The notes under the pieces are model-generated. The model had not been told where the DNA came from. It made no database searches and was given only the letters and a program-made list of their open reading frames with translations. From an uncultured Candidatus Actinomarina sp. (GTDB lineage Bacteria > Actinomycetota > Acidimicrobiia > Actinomarinales > Actinomarinaceae): a stretch of DNA of 38,603 bases. Positions 23,696 through 31,955 of the stretch are shown piece by piece; within the stretch, counting starts at the first letter, position 1, and every line of letters starts with the position of its first letter. The DNA lies in NCBI GenBank assembly GCA_902587025.1, contig CACIJJ010000007.1, positions 1-38,603 on the forward strand, given 5' to 3'. A program made the position numbers and the translations under genes.

Positions 23696-24402
23696 TGATC
23701 GCTAAAATTCTCTCTGATAATTTAACTTATGCTCAAGTAAATTCAGAGAATCCAAACATCTGTTTTCTACATGGTTGGGGTGGAGAAAGTAATAACTGGA
23801 AAAATATCTCAAAAGAATTTGAAAGCATTGCTATTGACATTCCAGGATTTGGAAAATCGGTGCCATTTGAGCAAAGCGGACCACCTGAGTTTTATGCAGA
23901 ATATTTAATTGAATTAATTCCAGATTCTGTAGAAGTAATTGTTGGTCACTCTTTTGGTGGAACGGTTGCTGTACATTTATCTCAATTAAAAAATTATAAA
24001 AAAATAGTTGTAATTGGATCTCCACTTATAAGGTCACCTATTCAACCAAACCCTTTTTCCTTGTTTAAATTATTCAAATTTTTAAATAAATTAAATATTA
24101 TTGGTGATCAAAGAATGGAAAAGATTAAAAAAAATTATGGCTCTGACGATTATAAAAACGCTAATAAGGACTTGAGAGATACGTTAGTTCAGGCTGTAAA
24201 TCATAATATGTCTGAAATTCTTCCAAAAATAAATACACATGTACAACTTGTGTATGGAGAGTATGACTTAATTGCACCACTTGAAAATGGAAAAATTGCT
24301 GACAGTCTAATTCCTGATTCAGAATTAACAGTATTGCTAAAAGAAAATCATTTTTGTTTGGATACCTCAAAAGATCAGATTATTGAGATAATTAAAAGAT
24401 GA
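23695..24402 (+). CDS. Alpha/beta hydrolase fold protein
   Basis: A 235-residue serine hydrolase of the BioH/MenH-like type. The oxyanion-hole motif FLHGWGGESNNW (about residues 24-35), the nucleophile elbow VGHSFGGTVA (Ser near residue 86), the acid in VYGEYDLIAP and the His in LKENHFCLD give a complete catalytic triad. It overlaps the MurF-like gene by 4 bp (ATGA). The substrate is unknown; an esterase, thioesterase or amidase acting on an envelope precursor is plausible from context only. Confidence 0.88.
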   Translation: MIAKILSDNLTYAQVNSENPNICFLHGWGGESNNWKNISKEFESIAIDIPGFGKSVPFEQSGPPEFYAEYLIELIPDSVEVIVGHSFGGTVAVHLSQLKNYKKIVVIGSPLIRSPIQPNPFSLFKLFKFLNKLNIIGDQRMEKIKKNYGSDDYKNANKDLRDTLVQAVNHNMSEILPKINTHVQLVYGEYDLIAPLENGKIADSLIPDSELTVLLKENHFCLDTSKDQIIEIIKR

Positions 24403-25925
24403 ATTTAATCTCTATCGCCACATTAGTGATAATAACTATTGGAACATGTTTCAATGCAATTAGATGGCAGAGAATTGCTCAAAGAGAGCATTACATACCA
24501 GGTTATATAACCAAATTTTATTTTAGATGGGTGAGGTCAAGGGGATTAAATAGGTTCATTCTATTTATTACATTAGTTCTTTGTATCATCTCTCTTTTCT
24601 TTGCTTATATTCCAATAATCATTTCAGTTATCAATATTTACACACCAGTTGGATTGTCATTAAAGTCAAGAACTAGCAAAGTTGATAAAACAGAAAGACT
24701 TAATAGGGTCACATATTGTTATTACTTCCTTGTAGTTTTAGTGTCTATTTTTTCATACACCTTAGGGTATGGCTATTTTCTTGCATTAGCTGCAAATATG
24801 TTCTCTTACTTTATTTTTGATCAAGCACTTAGGCTTATGTTTAATTATGAAAAAAATAAATCCAGACCGTTCATTAATGATGCTTCAAAAAAACTGAACT
24901 CTAACGCAATTCCTGTAATAGGAATCACAGGTTCATATTCAAAAACAACAACAAAAAATGTTCTTGCCAAGATTCTTGATGAATCAAATAATGTTTTTGT
25001 AACTCCAGAAAGTTATAACAATCGCTTAGGAATAGCAAAATCAATTAATGAAGGATTTAATGACGATCATGAACTAGCAATTATCGAAATGGGAACCTAT
25101 TCAAATGGGGAAATACGTGAAATTTGTTCATGGGTTAGGCCACATGTATCCGTTATAACCGGAATTGCTCCAGTTCATTTGGAGAGAATGAAATCTTTAG
25201 AAAATATTCTTGATGCTAAGTCTGAAATAGTAGAACTTGCCGGTTCGGTAGTAATCAATGGTGATGACGAAATGCTATTGAATGAAGCAAGGCTTTGGAC
25301 AAATCAGAAAAATGTTTACGATTGCTCAATTACTTCCAGAGAAGCAACTGTCTGCGTAGAGTATCAAAATGGTAAGCACGATATTTATGTAGCAAATAAT
25401 CTACTGGGTTCTGTTAATGGTCCTAAGCTTTTACAACTATCAATATCCCTCTCTATAGGGGTCATGCTCGCATTAGATTTGGATGTTAGAAAGTACTTAA
25501 ATAAATTAGATTCTCTTGATAAATCTAAACATCGTCAAAACATTTTGAAAAGTGACTTGGGCCACACAATTATTGATAATTCATTTAACTCCAATCCTAT
25601 GGGAATTGAATATAGTTTAGAGACTCTACAGGAGCTTGGATCAGAAGAATCTGTACGTTATCTTGTCACCCCTGGCATGGTCGAACTTGGTAGCGATCAG
25701 TATGCTATAAATTATGCTTTTGCGTTAGAGGCTAGTCAAGTAGTTGATAAGGCACTCATTGTTGGTAAAACAAATAAAAATTCATTGAAAGCGGGATTTC
25801 AAGAAAATGATGTTGATTACGAAATATTTCAAAACAGGGACGAAGCTGTAAATTATCTTAATTCTGTTGTAAAATCAGAAGATATTGTTTTATATGAGAA
25901 TGATCTTCCAGACCACTATCCTTAA
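24399..25925 (+). CDS. Membrane-anchored MurF-like Mur ligase
   Basis: A 508-residue Mur ligase with an unusual N-terminus. Residues 1-165 contain about four hydrophobic segments (roughly 3-20, 53-82, 104-124 and 126-145) where MurF normally has its soluble UDP-sugar-tripeptide-binding domain. The ATP-binding loop PVIGITGSYSKTTTKN follows. MurF-type features are EMGTYSNGEI, ITGIAPVHLERMKSLENI and IIDNSFNSNPMGIEYSLETL. MurF adds D-Ala-D-Ala to UDP-MurNAc-tripeptide, and the ddl gene directly downstream (5 bp) makes that dipeptide. Family is sure; whether this is the cell's only MurF or an accessory ligase acting on a lipid-linked substrate is open. Confidence 0.85.
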   Translation: MNLISIATLVIITIGTCFNAIRWQRIAQREHYIPGYITKFYFRWVRSRGLNRFILFITLVLCIISLFFAYIPIIISVINIYTPVGLSLKSRTSKVDKTERLNRVTYCYYFLVVLVSIFSYTLGYGYFLALAANMFSYFIFDQALRLMFNYEKNKSRPFINDASKKLNSNAIPVIGITGSYSKTTTKNVLAKILDESNNVFVTPESYNNRLGIAKSINEGFNDDHELAIIEMGTYSNGEIREICSWVRPHVSVITGIAPVHLERMKSLENILDAKSEIVELAGSVVINGDDEMLLNEARLWTNQKNVYDCSITSREATVCVEYQNGKHDIYVANNLLGSVNGPKLLQLSISLSIGVMLALDLDVRKYLNKLDSLDKSKHRQNILKSDLGHTIIDNSFNSNPMGIEYSLETLQELGSEESVRYLVTPGMVELGSDQYAINYAFALEASQVVDKALIVGKTNKNSLKAGFQENDVDYEIFQNRDEAVNYLNSVVKSEDIVLYENDLPDHYP

Positions 25926-25930
25926 ATTAA

Positions 25931-27007
25931 ATGAGTAAATCAATTGGAGTAGTATTCGGAGGGCCTTCTCCCGAACATGATATATCAATACTCACCGGTT
26001 TACAAAGCGTTCGAATCTTATCAAAGAAGTATGATGTAACAGCTTTATATTGGTCAAAAAATAATGAATGGTATTTAGTTGATAATGAATACGAATCTGT
26101 AGATTTTTTGAGTAATAAAAAAATATATAAAAACAAACTTGAGATGAAATTTAACGATGATCCAGGATTTTATCAAAAAAGAAAAAAATTACGCTTTGAT
26201 GTCCTAATCAATGCTTGTCATGGAGGGCCTGGAGAGGATGGCTCACTTCAGTCACTACTAAACATATTTCGAATTAAATATACTGGCCCAGATCAGATTT
26301 CTGCTCAAATTTGCATGGATAAATATGCTTTTTATACCGTAATGAAAGAAAATAGGTTGCCTGTTATAGAAAAAAAGTTAGTAAATACTGAAGAAATGAA
26401 TATTGATGGAAATTATGTATTAAAACCACGATTTGGAGGATCTTCTATTGGAGTTGAGTTAATAAATGATGCACCAACCGTTCAAAAACTAATAACGAAT
26501 TCTGATTTATATTCACAAGGGGCTGTTATTGAAAAGTATTTAGAAAATTCAATAGATTTACTTATAGGAGTTAGAAGTTTTCCAGATTTTGATGTATCTG
26601 AGATTGAAAAACCACTTAAAAACGAAACACTCTTTTCGTATACTGACAAATATTTGGAAAACGGGGGACTGGAAGGTTCAAAAAGAGAATTACCAGCAAA
26701 TCTAAACGAACAAATAGAAAAAAAATTGATTGAGTTGGTCAATAAAATAAATAAAATAATTCCTACCCGAGGGATATACAGATATGATTTTCTATTGCAT
26801 GAAAATGCATTGTATATAAATGAAATAAACACAATTCCTGGAAGCCATGCGCTTTATTTATGGAAGAATTTAAATAGTTCAAAATTTGAACTTTTAGACT
26901 CCATGATTGACGAAGCATTGTCTAGACAAGTTGATAATTGGTCACTTACTGGTTCCGATGGGATTGCATTAAAAAGTGCAAAAGATATTGCATCAAAGCT
27001 TGGATAA
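25931..27007 (+). CDS. ddl: D-alanine--D-alanine ligase
   Basis: A 358-residue ATP-grasp ligase joining two D-alanines. Motifs are VFGGPSPEHDISILTG (residues 8-23, with the substrate-binding Glu-His), ACHGGPGEDGSLQ, VLKPRFGGSSIGV (ATP-binding lysine) and YRYDFLLHENALYINEINTI with the metal-binding EIN triad. Family length is usually 300-370. It sits between the MurF-like ligase and a HAD phosphatase with very short gaps, consistent with supply of the D-Ala-D-Ala dipeptide for the adjacent ligase. Confidence 0.95.
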   Translation: MSKSIGVVFGGPSPEHDISILTGLQSVRILSKKYDVTALYWSKNNEWYLVDNEYESVDFLSNKKIYKNKLEMKFNDDPGFYQKRKKLRFDVLINACHGGPGEDGSLQSLLNIFRIKYTGPDQISAQICMDKYAFYTVMKENRLPVIEKKLVNTEEMNIDGNYVLKPRFGGSSIGVELINDAPTVQKLITNSDLYSQGAVIEKYLENSIDLLIGVRSFPDFDVSEIEKPLKNETLFSYTDKYLENGGLEGSKRELPANLNEQIEKKLIELVNKINKIIPTRGIYRYDFLLHENALYINEINTIPGSHALYLWKNLNSSKFELLDSMIDEALSRQVDNWSLTGSDGIALKSAKDIASKLG

Positions 27008-27010
27008 ATC

Positions 27011-27643
27011 ATGTACGGAATTTACTGGGATTGTGATGGAACAATTATGGATACGGAAAAATCATATGCTTATGCATGGAAAGATTTTTTATTTAGTAAA
27101 GGATTAGATCTACCGATTGAAGAGTTTGATAAATTTGTTGGGATAGATGACAGAATCGTACATGCTGAATTCTCTCAGATTGTTGAACTTGATAATTTCG
27201 ATTCGACTATGGATGAGCTTCATAAAATTATGAGAGTAGAGTTTTCTGAAAAGATACTCTTTAAGGATTCCTTGCAATGCTTGAAAGAATTCCATGGAGA
27301 TGTCTTGCAAGCTTGTGTATCAGCATCTCCAAAAGACGTTCTAAACTTTAAATTACAAGATGCAAAAATTATTAACTATTTCGATCATGTCATAGGTGGA
27401 AATGAAGTTTCGAACAACAAGCCTAGCCCTGAAATATATTTAAAAGCTATCGATGAATTAGGTACTACAAAAAATATTATCGTTGAAGATAGCCCAACTG
27501 GTATTTTGTCTGGAAAAGAATCGAATAATTTTGTTATCGCTGTAGATAGAGGTATGTTTACCAAAGATCAACTTTCTAACGCTGATTTAATAGTCAAAGA
27601 ATTAGATCCAATTAATATTAGATCATTACTTCAAACCCTTTAA
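27011..27643 (+). CDS. HAD-superfamily hydrolase (beta-phosphoglucomutase-like phosphatase)
   Basis: A 210-residue HAD hydrolase. Motif I is IYWDCDGTIMDTE with the DxD nucleophile pair (Asp8 and Asp10), the helical cap spans about residues 16-85, motif II is ACVSAS, motif III is the lysine in SNNKPSPEIY and motif IV is IIVEDSPTGILSG. These match the phosphoglycolate-phosphatase/PGMB subgroup, which hydrolyses small phosphorylated metabolites. It starts 3 bp after ddl and closes the operon. The substrate is not predictable; a sugar phosphate in envelope synthesis is only a contextual guess. Confidence 0.92.
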   Translation: MYGIYWDCDGTIMDTEKSYAYAWKDFLFSKGLDLPIEEFDKFVGIDDRIVHAEFSQIVELDNFDSTMDELHKIMRVEFSEKILFKDSLQCLKEFHGDVLQACVSASPKDVLNFKLQDAKIINYFDHVIGGNEVSNNKPSPEIYLKAIDELGTTKNIIVEDSPTGILSGKESNNFVIAVDRGMFTKDQLSNADLIVKELDPINIRSLLQTL

Positions 27644-27677
27644 TATTTGACTTTTTTTAAAATAAATTACAAAACTG

Positions 27678-27702
27678 ACTTAGGCGCAATATGTGACTAA
27701 GT
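27678..27702. terminator. Possible weak hairpin between convergent genes
   Basis: ACTTAG at 27678-27683 pairs with CTAAGT at 27697-27702 around a 13-nt loop, in the short gap between the HAD gene and the Ddn-like gene. There is no clean U-tract directly after it on the plus strand, so termination is doubtful. Confidence 0.22.
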
Positions 27703-28119
27703 AATTTCTAATAACATTACTGGAATTTTTCTACTTGTTCTGTTTTGGTACTGTTCATATACCCCATTATTCATAAAGTCCATTTTTTTCCACCATTCAG
27801 TTCTTTCAAGATCAAAAATTTCTCTAGCATCCACATTAAATCTTTCTCTACCTATTTGGATTTTTGCTTCCGGATTGTTTTTAAGATTGTGGTACCAACC
27901 TGGATTTTTAGGATTACCACCTTTAGATGCTACTATACAAATTAAATTATCCTCTTTTAAATACACAAGGACGTTTTTACGCAATTTTCCGGTTTTCCCT
28001 CCTATACTTTCAAGAATTAAACAAGGTCTGTCAGATATTGTTTTCCCAAATCTTCCGTTTGAATAGATATAAATATAGTTATGTAAAAACAGTACAAAAA
28101 ATATAATTTTTCTTCTCAT
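27697..28119 (-). CDS. Ddn-like deazaflavin (F420)-dependent nitroreductase/quinone reductase family protein
   Basis: A 140-residue split-barrel protein of the Ddn family. Hallmarks are LESIGGKTGKLRKNVLVYL, VASKGGNPKNPGWYHNLKNN and the C-terminal WW...YQNRTSRKIPVMLLE. Ddn proteins use reduced F420 to reduce quinones. An upstream ATG at 28146 is possible, but the one at 28119 gives an ATGA overlap with the photolyase-like stop and the usual family length. Deazaflavins also serve as photolyase antennae, so coupling to a photolyase-family gene is suggestive. The hydrophobic start (IIFFVLFLHNYIYIY) may associate with the membrane. Confidence 0.85.
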   Translation of the reverse strand: MRRKIIFFVLFLHNYIYIYSNGRFGKTISDRPCLILESIGGKTGKLRKNVLVYLKEDNLICIVASKGGNPKNPGWYHNLKNNPEAKIQIGRERFNVDAREIFDLERTEWWKKMDFMNNGVYEQYQNRTSRKIPVMLLEIT

Positions 28120-29312
28120 TGAGCTAATTTTGTTTTTTTTCTCCACGAAGAGAAACTTCTTGGATAAAAATTGACTGGATCAACTAATCTATTTGCCGGA
28201 AACTCCATGGAGGGTTTTATTTGTTGAGTTATCTTTTTATATTTTGGTACTGGTGCAAATGTAGATGCGTAATTTATACCAGATAATACATCTAGTGGAT
28301 TGTCTAGATAAACTTTAAGCTCTCTTTTTTCATTAATCTCCTTCAAAGTATCCAGTAAAAAAATAATTCTCTTTGTTGATAAATCTAAACTTTTTAACAA
28401 CTTTATATCGAATATAAACACTACTGGAAGGTCTGAAAGATTATTTAAAGCAGGATCTTCATCACCAAGTGATTCTCCATTAATCCATACAAAATCAGGT
28501 TTTTGGTCAGAAGTTAATACTGTTTTTGGTCCAAAATTTTTTTCTATGTCTAAATCTACCTTGATATCTTTACTAGAGATACTCATTATTTCTGGCCAAT
28601 TTTCAATAGGACAATTATTTATCAATTCACATTCTTTACATATTTTTGGTGCTCTTTTATTGACTTGGAATTTTGAAAACCCATATATCTTGCCTGTTTG
28701 AGAACCCATTACCCAGTGCCAACCTAATCTATTTGCAAATCTAGAGCCATCTACAAGATGCTTGTACATGTAATTTTCACTTTCTAGCCAGTACTGATTT
28801 GTTCTAAACATCTGATGTGATGAGTACCACATTCTGGTTTGATTTACCATATAACCTGTTGATTCGAGTTCTTGTTCTACCGTTGAAATACAGTTCATTT
28901 TGTCGTTTTCAACTACTTCGTTAGGATCATTTTGAACATAAAAATTTAGAAATTCCCTGTTCTGGCTTCCAACAATGGCATATAGATGCCTAGAAAATTC
29001 TTGCCATAAAAGCTCATCTCTAAATTTAGTTTTGTCTTGATATTCAAACGAATCTACGTGTTTCCATACTTCTTTAAGACTCAAAAGACCATGTCTTATA
29101 TATGGTGATAAGTATGAAGATCCCCTTTTTTCAGTTGGATATACATTGTTTCTCTTTTTTGCATAACCATTAATGTCCAAATTGTTAAGGGCTTTATCTG
29201 CAAATGACTGTCCACCTTTGAATATAGACTCCTGGTAATCATCACAAGTAATATCTTTAAAGAATGTATTTACTATTTCTTCGTTACTTGATTTTAAATT
29301 AATTTCAGGCAT
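28116..29312 (-). CDS. Photolyase/cryptochrome-family protein with swapped domain order
   Basis: A 398-residue protein. Residues 40-222 look like the FAD-binding helical domain of photolyases: SSYLSPYIRHGLLSLKEVW (65-83), FRDELLWQEFSRHL (97-110), TGYMVNQTRMWYSSH (152-166) and DGSRFANRLGWHWVMGSQTG (188-207). Cys225, Cys228 and Cys234 (CKECELINNC) could bind an Fe-S cluster or zinc, perhaps with Cys141. Residues 273-348 resemble the photolyase N-terminal alpha/beta domain: DFVWINGESLGDEDPAL, PVVFIFD and RIIFLLDTL. Here that domain follows the FAD domain instead of preceding it. Function (DNA repair or light sensing) cannot be decided. It is coupled to the Ddn-like gene by ATGA. Confidence 0.8.
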   Translation of the reverse strand: MPEINLKSSNEEIVNTFFKDITCDDYQESIFKGGQSFADKALNNLDINGYAKKRNNVYPTEKRGSSYLSPYIRHGLLSLKEVWKHVDSFEYQDKTKFRDELLWQEFSRHLYAIVGSQNREFLNFYVQNDPNEVVENDKMNCISTVEQELESTGYMVNQTRMWYSSHQMFRTNQYWLESENYMYKHLVDGSRFANRLGWHWVMGSQTGKIYGFSKFQVNKRAPKICKECELINNCPIENWPEIMSISSKDIKVDLDIEKNFGPKTVLTSDQKPDFVWINGESLGDEDPALNNLSDLPVVFIFDIKLLKSLDLSTKRIIFLLDTLKEINEKRELKVYLDNPLDVLSGINYASTFAPVPKYKKITQQIKPSMEFPANRLVDPVNFYPRSFSSWRKKTKLAQ

Positions 29313-29319
29313 CTAAAAA

Positions 29320-29535
29320 TTAATAGTCACCTTGACCAATTTTGACGTTTGAAATGATTTTGATATCCTCTTCTTCCACGATATCAAAATTTATTCTTTG
29401 TCCTTGTCTTAAAGTTCTAAATATAGAACCTTTTAGCGAACCGGCTTTTAAATAAACTTCTGATTTATCACTGTCTAGAACTACAATACCGTTACCTGAA
29501 TTAGGATCGTACGATTTTACAACCCCCTGAGCCAT
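29320..29535 (-). CDS. Degenerate cold-shock-domain protein
   Basis: A 71-residue protein with the outline of a cold-shock OB fold: GVVKSYDPNSGNGIVVLD, EVYLKAGSL and LRQGQRINFDI align with the start, RNP2 and late strands of CspA. The RNA-contact residues are changed. KGFGFI-like RNP1 reads SGNGIV and VFVHFS-like RNP2 reads EVYLKAGS. It may therefore bind nucleic acid weakly or differently. Its ATG overlaps the rpmB stop as TAATG, so it is translated with a ribosomal protein and may act on the ribosome or its RNA (inference). Confidence 0.75.
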   Translation of the reverse strand: MAQGVVKSYDPNSGNGIVVLDSDKSEVYLKAGSLKGSIFRTLRQGQRINFDIVEEEDIKIISNVKIGQGDY

Positions 29536-29771
29536 TAAACTTTTTCGCCTCTTTGTCTAATATCTCTTACTACAGATTCAATACCACGCTTGTCGATGAT
29601 TTTATTTCCTTTTGTGCTAACTTTTAACTTTATCCATCTTTTTTCGCTAGGTAGCCAATATTTTTTAGTTTGAATATTTGGTTTAAACCATCGTGGGTTT
29701 CTTTTATGAGAAAAGGAAACATGCTTTCCTGACCTCGGCACTCTACCTGTAACTTGACATCTGTTAGCCAT
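29535..29771 (-). CDS. rpmB: 50S ribosomal protein L28, zinc-free form
   Basis: A 78-residue L28, close in pattern to the E. coli protein: NRCQVTGRVPRSGKHVS, WLPSEKRWIKLKVSTKG and IDKRGIE. The zinc-binding CxxC pairs of the C+ form are absent. The ATG at 29771 is chosen over an earlier in-frame ATG at 29792 because it gives the universal MANRCQVTG start and follows a GAGGGA Shine-Dalgarno. It is the first gene of the minus-strand set with the cold-shock-like gene, and it diverges from recG. Confidence 0.95.
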   Translation of the reverse strand: MANRCQVTGRVPRSGKHVSFSHKRNPRWFKPNIQTKKYWLPSEKRWIKLKVSTKGNKIIDKRGIESVVRDIRQRGEKV

Positions 29772-29788
29772 ATAATTCCCTCTAAAAT

Positions 29789-29809
29789 ACAAGTATAACT
29801 ATAACTTGT
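29789..29809. promoter_or_regulatory. Inverted repeat between rpmB and recG
   Basis: ACAAGT (29789-29794) and ACTTGT (29804-29809) form 6-bp arms around a 9-nt AT-rich spacer in the 93-bp divergent region. This could be an operator for either gene. A TATACT -10-like box for rpmB overlaps it on the minus strand (29792-29797). Confidence 0.33.
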
Positions 29810-29864
29810 CTAATAATTATTAGGTACTTTGATTTTAAATCTTTTTAGGTATTGTTTGATTGTG

Positions 29865-31955
29865 ATGGAGAGAAGTTTAAGTTATTTAAGTGAAATTTCA
29901 GTTTCTGAATTGAAAGGCTTCGGTGAAAAAAGAATTAATTCTCTGAAGAAGCATGGAATCAATTCAGTTACAGATCTGATAAGAATCTTTCCAAGAAAAC
30001 ATTACGACCGATCAAAAATTATGAACTTGAGCGAAGTTCCACCAAATATTGAAAAAGAGATAACTATATTTGGCAAAATTACCGATATTTCAGTTTTTAC
30101 AACAAAGACAAGACTCAGAATTACTACTTTAACTATTAATGACGAAACCGGAATTGCAAGAGCAAAATGGTTTGGTCCTCAATACATAGAAAGTAGATTC
30201 AAAAAAGATGATATTGTTGCGGTTGCAGGTGTTCCTGATGTCAAAAAAACAGGAACTGTAGAATTTAAGAATCCAGTTATTGAGTCTTTCTCATCCGAGC
30301 AAGACCTTTCAGAAACAGGTTCATTCATATCTTTTTATCCAAAAATTGATGGTGTACCAAACAAAGTATTAAGAAGTGGTATTAAACAAGCTTTGGAAAG
30401 AATTCCAGAATTAAAGGATATTATCCCAGATAAAGATAGAAACAAATTTTCTCTTTATACAAGATTAGACAGTTATCAGAAAATCCATTTTCCTGAAAGT
30501 TTTGAGGAATATAAATTAGCAAAAAAACGACTTGCTTTTGATGAATTCATATATTTGCAAAGCTTATTTAGTCATTCAAAAGACAATTATAAAACAGAAC
30601 AAAAATCTTATTCAATGAAAATAGATTCCTCATTATTAAAGAGTTTTGAATCAAAAATACCATTTTCACTAACCAATTCGCAAAAAAGTTGTATTAAGGA
30701 AATTTTTGAAGATCTTAGTAGCAATTACCCAATGAAAAGATTGCTTCAAGGCGATGTTGGATCTGGTAAAACTATTGTTGCTGCAGCTGGTGTCTATGCA
30801 GCTATTGAGAATGGAAAGCAAGTTGCATTAATGGCCCCAACGGAAGTTTTAGCAGAACAGCATTTAAATTCTTTTGAAAAGTATCTGAATTTTTTTGATA
30901 TAGATATGCATATTCTGACATCATCTGTAAAAGATAGAAAAAGCGTCATGAATGTAATCGAAAACGGTGATCCAGCTTTGATAATTGGTACACACGCATT
31001 AATTCAGGAAAACGTTAAATTTAACAATTTAGGATTGGCAATTATTGATGAACAACAACGGTTTGGAGTAGAGCAAAGAAAAAAATTAATGATAAGTGAA
31101 GGTGTGACACCGCATCAGTTAGTTATGACTGCAACTCCAATTCCAAGAACAACTGCTCTTGCAATATATGGAGATCTAGAGCTCTCAATTATTGATGAAA
31201 TGCCTCCAGGAAGAAAAAAAATTAATTCAAAAGTTCTTTCTGGAGGAAAACGTGAAAGTAATGAAGTTTTTAATATTGCACGTGAGCATTTGGAAACAAA
31301 ATCACAAATTTTTGTTGTATGCCCATACATTGAAGAAAGTGAAAATAGTGATATTAAAGCCGCTGAAAAAGTCTATGAGTTATATAAGTCTGAATTCAGC
31401 AAATATAATGTCGAATTACTTCATGGAAAAATGAAACCCGATGAAAAAGAAAATAAAATGCTAAAAATGAAGAACGGTGAAATTGACATCATGGTTTCAA
31501 CAGTTGTCATTGAAGTTGGTATTGACATCACAAACGCAACATTGATGATAATTGAAAGTGCCGAAAGATTTGGTTTAAACCAATTACATCAACTTAGAGG
31601 AAGAGTTGGTAGAGGAGATAAACAATCTGAATGTATATTTCATATCACAGAAGGAAAAAGTTTTTCAAAGATAACTAAAGATGGGCAGGAAAGGTTAAAT
31701 GCAATAGAACAAAACGATGATGGTTTTAAATTATCTGAGCTTGATTTACAAATACGTGGAGAGGGTAAAGTTACTGGTACATCTCAGTCTGGATTATCAG
31801 ATCTCAAGATTGCTAATTTACGAACTGATTATGAAATACTTGAAACCTCAAAAGAATATTTTACAACCATGGAAGATGAGGAACTTAAATCAGAACTTTT
31901 TCTAGAAGCTAACTTATTGTTTCCTAACTTTGGTAAGACAAAAGATTCTACATGA
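29865..31955 (+). CDS. recG: ATP-dependent DNA helicase RecG
   Basis: A 696-residue RecG, which remodels stalled forks and Holliday junctions. The N-terminal wedge/OB domain includes ITIFGKITDISVF and DDIVAVAGVPD. Helicase motifs are LLQGDVGSGKTIVAAAG (Walker A), AIIDEQQRFGVEQRKKL (DExQ type), MTATPIPRTTALA, STVVIEVGIDI and QLRGRVGRG. The C-terminal SELDLQIRGEGKVTGTSQSG is family-typical. The ATG at 29865 gives MERSLSYLSE and is preferred over an upstream TTG at 29829. The 3' end overlaps rsmD by 4 bp (ATGA). Confidence 0.96.
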   Translation: MERSLSYLSEISVSELKGFGEKRINSLKKHGINSVTDLIRIFPRKHYDRSKIMNLSEVPPNIEKEITIFGKITDISVFTTKTRLRITTLTINDETGIARAKWFGPQYIESRFKKDDIVAVAGVPDVKKTGTVEFKNPVIESFSSEQDLSETGSFISFYPKIDGVPNKVLRSGIKQALERIPELKDIIPDKDRNKFSLYTRLDSYQKIHFPESFEEYKLAKKRLAFDEFIYLQSLFSHSKDNYKTEQKSYSMKIDSSLLKSFESKIPFSLTNSQKSCIKEIFEDLSSNYPMKRLLQGDVGSGKTIVAAAGVYAAIENGKQVALMAPTEVLAEQHLNSFEKYLNFFDIDMHILTSSVKDRKSVMNVIENGDPALIIGTHALIQENVKFNNLGLAIIDEQQRFGVEQRKKLMISEGVTPHQLVMTATPIPRTTALAIYGDLELSIIDEMPPGRKKINSKVLSGGKRESNEVFNIAREHLETKSQIFVVCPYIEESENSDIKAAEKVYELYKSEFSKYNVELLHGKMKPDEKENKMLKMKNGEIDIMVSTVVIEVGIDITNATLMIIESAERFGLNQLHQLRGRVGRGDKQSECIFHITEGKSFSKITKDGQERLNAIEQNDDGFKLSELDLQIRGEGKVTGTSQSGLSDLKIANLRTDYEILETSKEYFTTMEDEELKSELFLEANLLFPNFGKTKDST

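Noticed and set aside
26482-26832. 116-codon open frame antisense to ddl
   Set aside because: The opposite strand encodes clear Ddl motifs; the antisense product is a low-complexity Phe/Ser/Ile-rich shadow.
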